Virus record (IMG/VR): IMGVR_UViG_3300022074_000332
Coordinates: 1 to 26,162 of that record
Direction: 5' to 3' (one strand)
From: a virus
DNA length: 26,162 nucleotides
Below are positions 6,794 to 13,744 of this stretch, in pieces; the stretch's first letter is position 1; the number at the start of each line of letters is the position of its first letter. Under the pieces are notes generated by a model. That model did not search any database, was not told where the DNA came from, and worked only from the letters and a program-made list of their open reading frames with translations. The position numbers and the translations under genes are program-made.

Positions 6794-7165
6794 ATGAAAT
6801 TAAGCAAAATAAAACTGTTAGCAAAATCAAAAGTAGAATTTGAAAAATGGGCAAGAGAAGTCTTGGATGCAAAAAACTCTCCTTTGAGTGAAGAGATGAA
6901 GGCAGACTTTAGCAATTCATGGCCGGTTGTCTGGGACACCAACGACGCTCTCCGAGGGGCTTTTGTCGTCCACTGGTTGCTTGTTCTCAAGAACCCACTT
7001 ATTGATGTAAGCCTACCCATTGTCATGGGCTCCTTGACTTACATGCAACTCGCCGCTACATCCGTCGGTAGGGCCGACCTTGCAGAAGCAACTCAAACCT
7101 TGCTTCAAAACTTTACACGGATAAATCAAATGATTCTCAATGAAAATATACATGAAGAGGAATAG
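6794..7165 (+). CDS. Hypothetical helical protein, 123 aa
   Basis: A mostly helical protein. A basic N-terminus (KLSKIKLLAKSKVEFEKW) is followed by a tryptophan-containing core (NSWPVVWDTNDALRGAFVVHWLLVL) and an amphipathic C-terminal region ending in HEEE. The hydrophobic stretch around residues 55-66 is short and flanked by polar residues, so it is more likely a buried helix than a membrane span. GGAGGAAT (6781-6788) precedes the start. It sits directly before the ligase, whose GAGGAAT site lies in its 3' end. Function unknown. Confidence 0.72.
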   Translation: MKLSKIKLLAKSKVEFEKWAREVLDAKNSPLSEEMKADFSNSWPVVWDTNDALRGAFVVHWLLVLKNPLIDVSLPIVMGSLTYMQLAATSVGRADLAEATQTLLQNFTRINQMILNENIHEEE

Positions 7166-7167
7166 AA

Positions 7168-8697
7168 ATGCAAAGACTAGCGATGAATTTAGAAACATTA
7201 GAAAAACTACAGGGAACAAACAGTAAAGTGGCATACATAGCCTCAATGTTTGACCACTGCGAAAGCAAAGATTTACCTTCACTCGTCAAACTTCTAACCC
7301 TCAATCTTACGAAAAATAATGTAGGGTTGGCTAAAGCCAAATCATGGATGTGTCGATTCTTCGGCATTTTTGAGGAAGAGTTTGACATGCTTTACGAGTC
7401 CACTGGAGATTTCGGAGAGACTGTACGAATAATGGAACCCATGGACGATTACGAACCAGTATCTCTCAAGGAATTAATTCTTTTTCTTGAGAAGGACTTT
7501 TCAAAAGAAGCAGACTTTACAGAGTTCAAAACCTTCTTTGAGAGTCTTTCGGATATTGGTAGAAAATGGTTTTCCAAGTTTTGGATTAGAACGCCGAATA
7601 TTGGGGTACAAACAAAAGGAGTCCACAAGGCAATAGCAAAGAAGTTTGACATTCCTTTGGCTACGGTAGAATTAGACTGTTCATTTAATGACATCTCCTT
7701 TGTTGTTGAATGCTACTTTGGAGATAAAATCGTTCCAACAAACCTACAACACGGCAAATTTATCAAACCCATGTTGGCCAAAGTAAAACCGATTAGCAAA
7801 TGGCCAGAAGAAGTTGTCTACGATATTAAGTACGACGGCAACCGTTATCAAATTCACAAGGAAGAAGACTCAGTTATTATCTTCAATAGAAGAGGTAAGG
7901 TAGTCACTCATCAATTTCTTGATGTTGTAGAACAAATCAAATCTTACGAAGCAGACAATTTTGTGCTTGACGGAGAAATCTACCCAGTACGAAGCGATGG
8001 TTCGCCCGACGAGCATAAGAAGATGGGAACGAGAGTCCATTCAAAAACATGGGAGAAGGCGTCCACCGTTGATGTGAAATGGGTAGTTTTTGATTGCTTG
8101 AAGTGGGAAGGGACCTCTATGTTGAATGCCCCCTTGCGACTGAGATATGAAAGCATCATGGATTCAGTGCATGGGGATATGGCACTTCATCAAATCGGAG
8201 GCGACCCAATGGCTTTCTACAACCGGGCCATCTCAGAAGGTTTTGAAGGTATCATGGTGAAAGACCTTCAATCATTTTACACCCCTTCAAAGCGTGATTG
8301 GATTAAATACAAACCAAGCCGTGTAGATTTAGATGTTGTAATTGTTGGAGCAAAGCAAGGCGAGAATTCTAACTCAAACTTACTCACAAGTTTTGAAATC
8401 GCTGTAAAAGACGATTCCTCAGACAAGGGCTTCGTATCTATTGGAAGAGTGGGTAATGGATTCACGGACGATGAATTGTATTCCCTTACAAATAGGTGTA
8501 AGAGAATTGTTCATTCTTGGAATAGCAAGGACGGATATAAACTGCATCCACAAATCATTATTTCAGTAGATGCTGATGCAGTTTCTAGAAATAAGCAGGG
8601 AGAGTATGGCTTACGGTTCCCAAGAAAAACACGATTCAGAGAGGACAAAGTATTGTCAGAAATCAACACAATTACTGATGTTATCAATTTGCATTAG
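7168..8697 (+). CDS. lig: ATP-dependent DNA ligase
   Basis: Seals nicks by the lysyl-AMP mechanism. The nucleotidyltransferase motifs are in order: motif I K221-Y-D-G with the adenylated lysine, motif III D268-G-E, IIIa FDCL, motif IV E360-G-I-M-V-K, and motif V W-I-K380-Y-K382-P. An N-terminal helical DNA-binding domain (about residues 1-190) and a C-terminal OB domain (about 390-509) complete the three-domain archaeal/eukaryal form, slightly shorter than cellular archaeal ligases of about 550-600 residues. The start at 7168 has GAGGAAT 4 nt upstream. It would act in Okazaki-fragment joining with the PCNA and polymerase encoded downstream. Confidence 0.95.
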   Translation: MQRLAMNLETLEKLQGTNSKVAYIASMFDHCESKDLPSLVKLLTLNLTKNNVGLAKAKSWMCRFFGIFEEEFDMLYESTGDFGETVRIMEPMDDYEPVSLKELILFLEKDFSKEADFTEFKTFFESLSDIGRKWFSKFWIRTPNIGVQTKGVHKAIAKKFDIPLATVELDCSFNDISFVVECYFGDKIVPTNLQHGKFIKPMLAKVKPISKWPEEVVYDIKYDGNRYQIHKEEDSVIIFNRRGKVVTHQFLDVVEQIKSYEADNFVLDGEIYPVRSDGSPDEHKKMGTRVHSKTWEKASTVDVKWVVFDCLKWEGTSMLNAPLRLRYESIMDSVHGDMALHQIGGDPMAFYNRAISEGFEGIMVKDLQSFYTPSKRDWIKYKPSRVDLDVVIVGAKQGENSNSNLLTSFEIAVKDDSSDKGFVSIGRVGNGFTDDELYSLTNRCKRIVHSWNSKDGYKLHPQIIISVDADAVSRNKQGEYGLRFPRKTRFREDKVLSEINTITDVINLH

Positions 8698-8705
8698 GTG
8701 AGAAC

Positions 8706-8996
8706 ATGAACAAAAAAATGTTTAACCAACTACTAAACAAACGGTTGGTTAGATATTCTTTAGATAAGGAGTTGAGTGTCTTCCAACAACAAGTTTTGTC
8801 TATGTGTTTAGGTAAATGGCTACTACATAAAAAATGCCCCACGAGGTTTCTTTTTGATTTTGACCAAAAAGGCATTGTCGTTTATTTCTCAGGTCTTGAA
8901 ATAGATAAAGCAAGGTTTGCAATAGAGAAGTTTCTAGAAGTAGAAAATATACAATATAAATTAATTATTGAAATGGGTGTGAAAGATGTTAGATAG
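8706..8996 (+). CDS. Hypothetical protein, 96 aa
   Basis: Basic N-terminal helix (MNKKMFNQLLNKRLVRYS), a central cysteine-containing region, then an alternating beta pattern (TRFLFDFDQKGIVVYFSG) and a helix, suggesting a small alpha/beta fold. AGGTGA ends 4 nt before the ATG. The end overlaps the next gene by 11 nt. No family recognised. Its place between ligase and the clamp-loader region hints at a replication role, which is only inference. Confidence 0.72.
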   Translation: MNKKMFNQLLNKRLVRYSLDKELSVFQQQVLSMCLGKWLLHKKCPTRFLFDFDQKGIVVYFSGLEIDKARFAIEKFLEVENIQYKLIIEMGVKDVR

Positions 8997-9399
8997 AAAT
9001 ATGGTTTTGGGTATTTTCTTAGCCAAGGGAAACTTTGTTGTGAAAATTGAAGCCAGCGAAACAGCGGCTATTGGATACCAAATAACGATGCAAGCGAATG
9101 TCTCTTTCAGAACAGAAGAAATGTTGACAGCGTTTTCTAGGACTTTGAAAATGCTCAACATCAAGCACCACCAATACCATGTGAGCGGTCTGCGATTAGG
9201 GAAAAAATCTGCCGCCACGGTCATGGGGATGATTCCAGAAACCCTACACTATTTGAACCCCAAATTATCTACATTCAAAATGGTGTGGGATATTGTAGAA
9301 AACAAAGAACACAAAACTCTTATGGGACTTAACAGAATTATTAAAATATTATATGGTGAAAATAATGGGACTGACATCAATGAATACGAAGAGAAGTGA
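8986..9399 (+). CDS. LAGLIDADG-family-like protein with a degenerate catalytic motif
   Basis: The 137-residue protein follows the single-domain LAGLIDADG outline. It opens with VLGIFLAKGNF (compare LAGLIDADGSF), has a GYQI beta segment, then a helix (EEMLTAFSRTLKML). It ends in the family's typical helices with an FKMVWDIVENKEH...GLNRIIKIL pattern. In the motif both acidic positions are replaced (D to L and D to K), including the metal-binding residue, so nuclease activity is unlikely. It is a free-standing gene, not within an intron or intein. A repurposed DNA-binding protein, as in WhiA-type proteins, is one explanation. The family call rests on pattern only. Confidence 0.55.
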   Translation: MLDRNMVLGIFLAKGNFVVKIEASETAAIGYQITMQANVSFRTEEMLTAFSRTLKMLNIKHHQYHVSGLRLGKKSAATVMGMIPETLHYLNPKLSTFKMVWDIVENKEHKTLMGLNRIIKILYGENNGTDINEYEEK

Positions 9400-10213
9400 A
9401 ATCTATGTCGGTAAGACAGGAACAGGAAAAACAACTCTTGTAAAATCTCTTTTGCCTAACGCTCTATACTATTATGCCAACGAAATAGAAATTTCAGATA
9501 TTTATTCTATACCTACGGAATTAGGGATAATCATAGAGGATTTAGATTTTAAACCAAATACTAAATTAATTGTAAATGTTATTCGCTCTTATCGTGGCAC
9601 TGTAGTTTTGACATCAAAGAACCGGAAGAGCATTCCAAAAGAAATAATCAACATATGTAAAATCAAGAATGTGGGAACGAAGAAACATCTTCGTGAATCC
9701 ATCAAAGGCTTCGCACCTAGGAGTGAAGAACCGTTCTCCTTTGAACGGGATGTTTTTACTCTGATAAACGACTACTTACGAAACAGCGACCGTGAGTTGG
9801 TTAAGGATTTGCTCCTTTTCAACAAGCCCTCCGATACACAAATAATTTCTTGGTTGACAAACAATCTTCATCCCAACAAATTGTTGTTTATTGATGGTGT
9901 TGTTAAGCGCCGTTGGCCTCAACAATATTTCTATGAAATGTTGGCATACACTCATGATGGTAAGTTATTTCGTAAAACCAACATGGCAAAAAAAGGTAAA
10001 TACTCAAAGGCCCCTCGTTTGTTAAAGAGAGTGGGCTTGAAGCCCGATGAGGAGCGCCTGTTTCGGCAACTGATAAACGACGAAAACTTCGTGAAGTTTG
10101 TAAAAAGAAAATACAACAATGAAGAATGCCGACTCATGGGTTTGGGAGAAAAGACAATTCGTAGAGAAAAACCCAAAAAGCCTAAAATGAAAACACTGGA
10201 GGAATTTCTTTGA
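9365..10213 (+). CDS. P-loop AAA+-type ATPase with PIP-like tail (possible clamp-loader large subunit)
   Basis: A Walker A loop G16-K-T-G-T-G-K22-T23 is followed by a Walker B-like IIIEDLDF (about 50-57) and a strand VVLTSKNRKSIPKEI like sensor 1. The helical C-terminal part is very basic and ends in MKTLEEFL. This resembles a PCNA-interacting peptide (x-x-x-L-x-x-F-L), although the first position is not glutamine. Archaeal RFC large subunits also end in such a peptide, and RFC small lies 800 bp downstream. At about 282 residues it is far shorter than RFC-L (about 480), so the identity is tentative. Start: ATG 9365 has GGTGA five bases upstream; 9353 and 9383 are alternatives. Confidence 0.6.
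   Translation: MGLTSMNTKRSEIYVGKTGTGKTTLVKSLLPNALYYYANEIEISDIYSIPTELGIIIEDLDFKPNTKLIVNVIRSYRGTVVLTSKNRKSIPKEIINICKIKNVGTKKHLRESIKGFAPRSEEPFSFERDVFTLINDYLRNSDRELVKDLLLFNKPSDTQIISWLTNNLHPNKLLFIDGVVKRRWPQQYFYEMLAYTHDGKLFRKTNMAKKGKYSKAPRLLKRVGLKPDEERLFRQLINDENFVKFVKRKYNNEECRLMGLGEKTIRREKPKKPKMKTLEEFL
10198..10205 (+). promoter_or_regulatory. Ribosome site fixing a TTG start
   Basis: GGAGGAAT ends exactly 4 nt before TTG 10210, the spacing used throughout the window. The TTG overlaps the previous stop codon as TTGA. Confidence 0.75.
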
Positions 10214-10443
10214 CAAAGAGAATAATAGACGCCGTTAGGGACTCTCTTAAGAAAGGTGCTAAATCAACTCAAGAAGTCTATGAATACATCAATAGAACAA
10301 CAAAACACGGGATTACTAGCAGTCAACTAGGCTCAATCCTGAAACGAAAAGAATTCGTAAGAGAATCAAAAAAGAAAAATTCAATATGGAAATGGAGAGA
10401 TGATAATGAAGAGGAAAAAGAACACCCGACCGATGAGAAATAA
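10210..10443 (+). CDS. Winged-helix DNA-binding protein, 77 aa
   Basis: Begins with TTG in a TTGA overlap with the ATPase stop, supported by GGAGGAAT. The body reads as a winged helix: helix DAVRDSLKKG, helix STQEVYEYINR, recognition helix TSSQLGSILKRKEF, and a wing ending in SIWKW. The next gene's N-terminal domain has the same outline, so the two are probably paralogues. The last 15 or so residues (acidic, ending KEHPTDEK) overlap the start of that gene by 44 nt. Possibly a regulator or DNA-binding accessory factor. Confidence 0.7.
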   Translation: MTKRIIDAVRDSLKKGAKSTQEVYEYINRTTKHGITSSQLGSILKRKEFVRESKKKNSIWKWRDDNEEEKEHPTDEK

Positions 10444-10999
10444 AAAAATACGAGAAGATTTAATTTTCCTATTGTCTAGAGATGGTCCGTTGACGGCCAA
10501 CGAGTTAGCAGTAAAACTTTTAGAAATTAATGATAACAGAACCGTATCAGTGAATTCTGTGTCCCAGATATTAAGAGTTAAACAATTCGAAAAATTATCA
10601 AAAGCCCCCAACGGCACAGCCACTTGGACGCTTAGTGAATACGGGAACGACTGTATATCATATCCTTCTTATACTAAGTTAGTAAGAGATGATTTCTTGG
10701 AAAATGTATTCAAGATTCCGAAAGAAGACCTGCATCTGTTCAGTGATGAACCCGGTCTAGTAAAACTGAGCATATGGAAATACATAACGAAAGAGCAGTG
10801 GGAATCTTTGTTTACTCTCACACATGATAAAAAGTATGCTGAATTTATTCAGTTGGCGAAAGAAATGAATAACGCTTCAAAGAAAAAAAGAGCAAGTAAA
10901 GCCGCTCTGAAGAGAAGATATGAACGCTATCACAGCGATGAAGATTTCAGAAAAAAAGACTTGAAGAAAGAAAAGCGTATAGACGAAGAAAGAAACTAA
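10400..10999 (+). CDS. Winged-helix protein with long basic helical tail
   Basis: Residues about 15-80 repeat the winged-helix layout of the preceding protein (IREDLIFLLSRDGPLTANELAVKL, then SVNSVSQILRVKQF, then TATWTL). A middle region follows (FLENVFKIPKEDLHLFSDEPG...WKYITKEQWESLF). From about residue 155 the tail is extremely rich in lysine, arginine and glutamate (for example KKKRASKAALKRRYERYHSDEDF), probably a long charged helix that binds DNA. The start may be ATG 10400 or 10406. It lies before RFC small, whose GGAGGAAT site follows the stop. Function unknown beyond DNA binding. Confidence 0.75.
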   Translation: MIMKRKKNTRPMRNKKIREDLIFLLSRDGPLTANELAVKLLEINDNRTVSVNSVSQILRVKQFEKLSKAPNGTATWTLSEYGNDCISYPSYTKLVRDDFLENVFKIPKEDLHLFSDEPGLVKLSIWKYITKEQWESLFTLTHDKKYAEFIQLAKEMNNASKKKRASKAALKRRYERYHSDEDFRKKDLKKEKRIDEERN

Positions 11000-11012
11000 A
11001 GGAGGAATAGAA

Positions 11013-11927
11013 ATGTTATGGACAGAAAAATACAGACCAACAAAACTTGCCGAAGTAGTGGGACAAGAACACTTTGTTATGGATGCAGAAAATTGGGTAC
11101 TGATTAAAGACATGCCTAATATTCTAGTGTACGGAACATCGGGAACAGGTAAAACAACGATTGCTCTTGTTCTGGCTAAGGCGATTCTAGGAGAAGAAAC
11201 AGATGCTAACTTCTTTGAAGTCAATGCGTCCGATGACAGAAAATTAGAAACCGTAAGGACGAAGATTAAGGATATTGCACAAAGCGCAGTCATTGGGGAT
11301 AATGTTCCTTTCCGTATCGTTCTTTTAGACGAGATGGATGGAATGACTCGTGATGCACAAAACGCCATGAAAAGAATCATGGAGAGATACTCTGCGAATA
11401 TCCGATTCATTATCACTTGCAACGATAGGAACAAAATCATACACGCCCTACAAAGCCGGTGTGCAAACTACCGATTTAATCCGCTTCCTTTGGATTTAGT
11501 AGGTCGTATTGTCAAACAAGTTTTGCAGAAGGAGGGTCACAGAATTCCCCCCGAAGACGAATTGGGAGCGTTCATATACTCTCTGCAAGGTGATTTGCGT
11601 AGAACACTCACGGAGTTGCAGGCCAGCATTGTATCGGGAACAACATTAACGAGACAGATTGAGAAAGGCCTACAAGAGTACGAAGAAATAACGACACAAA
11701 TAATAAACAAAAATACCAATGAAGCACTAGATAAAATTCATGATGCAATCTACGCAGGTCGTTCCGCTAAGGAAATCTGCATTGGCTTGCATGAATACAT
11801 TATCCGATGCGATATGGAGGCTAAAATGAAACTGAAATTCCTGCGAGTGATTGGAGAAGGGGAGTGGCGTTCCACTACCATGACCCCGAAATTACTTGCT
11901 TCATGGATGGTGGGACAACTAATATAA
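11013..11927 (+). CDS. rfcS: Replication factor C small subunit (clamp loader ATPase)
   Basis: Loads PCNA onto primed DNA. It starts with the clamp-loader hallmark WTEKYRPTKLAEVVGQ. It has Walker A G41-T-S-G-T-G-K47-T48 (GTSGTGKT for the usual GPPGTGKT), the N-A-S-D-D box at 71-75, Walker B L-D106-E107-M-D, sensor 1 in ITCND, and the trans-acting arginine finger S148-R149-C150. A C-terminal helical collar follows. Length 304, close to the archaeal 315-330. GGAGGAAT lies 4 nt upstream. It would work with the PCNA and polymerase encoded downstream; the upstream P-loop ATPase could be its partner. Confidence 0.96.
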   Translation: MLWTEKYRPTKLAEVVGQEHFVMDAENWVLIKDMPNILVYGTSGTGKTTIALVLAKAILGEETDANFFEVNASDDRKLETVRTKIKDIAQSAVIGDNVPFRIVLLDEMDGMTRDAQNAMKRIMERYSANIRFIITCNDRNKIIHALQSRCANYRFNPLPLDLVGRIVKQVLQKEGHRIPPEDELGAFIYSLQGDLRRTLTELQASIVSGTTLTRQIEKGLQEYEEITTQIINKNTNEALDKIHDAIYAGRSAKEICIGLHEYIIRCDMEAKMKLKFLRVIGEGEWRSTTMTPKLLASWMVGQLI

Positions 11928-11940
11928 GAGGTGAAAAAAA

Positions 11941-13149
11941 ATGCAAAACGAAATTGCAAAAGCGGCAGAGAAGTTGGGTATTTCCGAAGAGGAAGCCCAA
12001 CTGAAATTTGATGAAATACGAGCGGAGAACGGTGGCTTGGCGGCAGATAACCCTGTTGCTATCGCCATGTGGCGAAGTTATGCGGCACAGGTTATCCGCA
12101 GTCGTAAATCTACGAACAACACAACCAACAACGGTGGCGGAGGCCTTGCAAAGCAAGCCTTTGGTTTCTTCATTTCTCTAGAACAACCTAGAGATTTGAA
12201 CGAATACAGCCGACGACGAGCAGTGGAAGAATGGAAAGAAGACCCATTCAACGCACACAAGAACGGGTTCGTTGCTATCGTTGAAGAAGCAGAAAACGGA
12301 TTCTATTCCGTTTCCCGTTATCACAACGACGAGGTACAAACAAAGACGGTGAAGAAACTGCCGGATTGTGTTCAAGAATTAGAAGATGGCTCAGTCGTCA
12401 TTCCTCTTGACAACACTCCCCGTTATCAAAACGGCGGAGAGAACACCAACTACGGCAAACCATTAAACTCCGTCATGCGGAGAAGCGGTGTCTTCATTGG
12501 AAAGGTTCACGATGATGAAGAGTATCAACTCTACAAGTTTTCCTACAAGAATAAAGGTGTTGATTTCCAACCGGAAACTTTCCAATGGTTAAGCATGGTT
12601 GTCATTAAGGATTCTAATCGTGAAGGCTACATTTATGGTTTCACAGAAAAAACCATTGGTAGCCTACGGATGAACAGCGACCAAGACCCCGAAGGAGACC
12701 TTTACAGAGACACTTCTACCTTGAACAAGCATAACTTGATTGCTTCTGCGGCTCCTAACCATGTTGTATATCTCGGTAATCTCCAAGAAGCACACTCTAC
12801 CATGTTGGATAGTCCGGTAGCAGAACGCTTCGTTATCACAAATGGAACGGTGTGCAACATCAACATGACCCCTACCGCCAACGGGAACCGTATCATCAAC
12901 ATTACCGACCTCACGGCGGAGTTTGATTACGAGGAAGAAGGTATGGTCACTTGTTGGATTCCCGAAGACATTGAAATTGACTTTGGAATCGGTTCAACGG
13001 TCACTGTTGTAGGGCGAACCTCTCAGCGAGAAACGGACGAAGGACTACAACCCGTCACCATAAATGTGAGCGGTATGTTTGTCAAAGAACGCCGTGGTCA
13101 AGTCGTTGAAATTGAGCAGGCGACGGAGGAAGACTTGGACTGGTTTTGA
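11941..13149 (+). CDS. RPA-like single-stranded DNA-binding protein (putative)
   Basis: A 402-residue protein with a helical N-terminus (about 1-50), an asparagine/glycine-rich linker (NTTNNGGGG near 60), and a long beta-rich body. The last 90 residues look like an OB fold (CWIPEDIEIDFGIGSTVTVVGRT). It ends in the acidic tip EEDLDWF with a terminal phenylalanine. This matches the C-terminal arrangement of bacterial SSB and phage ssDNA-binding proteins, which recruits partner enzymes. The gene sits between RFC and PCNA. I did not find the RPA zinc finger, so the name rests on the OB-like segment, the tail and context. AGGTGA precedes the start by six bases. Confidence 0.6.
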   Translation: MQNEIAKAAEKLGISEEEAQLKFDEIRAENGGLAADNPVAIAMWRSYAAQVIRSRKSTNNTTNNGGGGLAKQAFGFFISLEQPRDLNEYSRRRAVEEWKEDPFNAHKNGFVAIVEEAENGFYSVSRYHNDEVQTKTVKKLPDCVQELEDGSVVIPLDNTPRYQNGGENTNYGKPLNSVMRRSGVFIGKVHDDEEYQLYKFSYKNKGVDFQPETFQWLSMVVIKDSNREGYIYGFTEKTIGSLRMNSDQDPEGDLYRDTSTLNKHNLIASAAPNHVVYLGNLQEAHSTMLDSPVAERFVITNGTVCNINMTPTANGNRIINITDLTAEFDYEEEGMVTCWIPEDIEIDFGIGSTVTVVGRTSQRETDEGLQPVTINVSGMFVKERRGQVVEIEQATEEDLDWF

Positions 13150-13271
13150 TACCGGTCACCTTTCCCAAGGGTAGGAGTTTCGGCTATCTCCTATTCCTTC
13201 TCATTGGCGTAAGCATAGGCCAAGGGGACCTGATGCTCGGATGGGTGCAAAGCCCTATCAAATTTAGGTGA
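13146..13271 (+). CDS. Possible 41-aa membrane mini-protein (TTG start)
   Basis: The 126 bases between the RPA-like gene and the next ATG are fully open in one frame. It starts at a TTG that overlaps the RPA stop as TTGA and ends at the TGA of the next gene's AGGTGA site. The predicted product carries one hydrophobic stretch (FGYLLFLLIGVSIGQG, about residues 12-27). No ribosome site lies at the usual spacing (GGAGG is 16 nt away), so translation would depend on coupling. The same DNA also has hairpin-forming segments, so a structured spacer is the alternative. Confidence 0.4.
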   Translation: MIPVTFPKGRSFGYLLFLLIGVSIGQGDLMLGWVQSPIKFR

Positions 13272-13275
13272 TACA

Positions 13276-13524
13276 ATGATTATTTTAAAGACATCAATAC
13301 AGACAACAAGAGCGTTTATTCGCTACAAAAACATACAACATATTTCTTGGGAGTTTAGAGAACACAAAACAAGAGCGCTTGTAAAAATACACACCTCGGC
13401 TAATGATAAAATCATTGAAGAGTGTACCATAGAAGACTACAATGAATTCCTTAAGGCCTACAGGATTTGGGCGGCAGACATGGACAATTACTTCCAGTAT
13501 TCTATCCCTAAAGGAGATGAGTAA
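13276..13524 (+). CDS. Hypothetical small alpha/beta protein, first of a tandem pair
   Basis: An 82-residue protein with alternating beta segments (AFIRYKNIQHISWEFR, then RALVKIHTS) and a C-terminal helix (TIEDYNEFLKAYRIW). The following protein has the same order: ITF...VNFITL, HIKLHIG, then a helix with T-x-E-D-L-x-E-L ending in W. They are probably a diverged duplication. AGGTGA ends 4 nt before the ATG. No known family. The position between ssDNA-binding and RecA-like genes suggests a replication or repair role (inference). Confidence 0.7.
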   Translation: MIILKTSIQTTRAFIRYKNIQHISWEFREHKTRALVKIHTSANDKIIEECTIEDYNEFLKAYRIWAADMDNYFQYSIPKGDE

Positions 13525-13740
13525 ATGCTGGAATACGACGGACAATACATTACTTTTGAAGATAAGTGGACTGTGGATTTGAAGAAGGTAAATTTCATTA
13601 CTCTCAAGCAGAATTGGGAAGACCAAAACTACCACATCAAACTACATATCGGCACAAAAGAAGTGAGAATTATCTTAAATACTAAAGAAGATTTAGAGGA
13701 ACTACGAGAACACTGGAAAAAAATGAACGAAATTAGGTGA
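13525..13740 (+). CDS. Hypothetical small alpha/beta protein, second of a tandem pair
   Basis: A 71-residue protein. Strands YITFEDKWTVDL, VNFITLKQ and YHIKLHIGTKEVRIIL lead into a helix EDLEELREHWKKM, a compact antiparallel sheet plus helix. The layout matches the preceding 82-residue protein. GGAGATGA ends exactly 4 nt before its ATG, and its last codons contain the AGGTGA of the RecA-like gene. Function unknown. Confidence 0.72.
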   Translation: MLEYDGQYITFEDKWTVDLKKVNFITLKQNWEDQNYHIKLHIGTKEVRIILNTKEDLEELREHWKKMNEIR

Positions 13741-13744
13741 TAAT

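Noticed and set aside
8950-8985. TATA-like element (TATAAATT) before the LAGLIDADG-like gene
   Set aside because: It lies in an AT-rich coding end, and the gene already has a ribosome-site-like GGTGTGA upstream, so evidence for a promoter is weak.
10877-11440. 187-codon antisense frame over RFC small
   Set aside because: Overlaps a certain gene on the opposite strand, phenylalanine/serine-rich shadow without family features.
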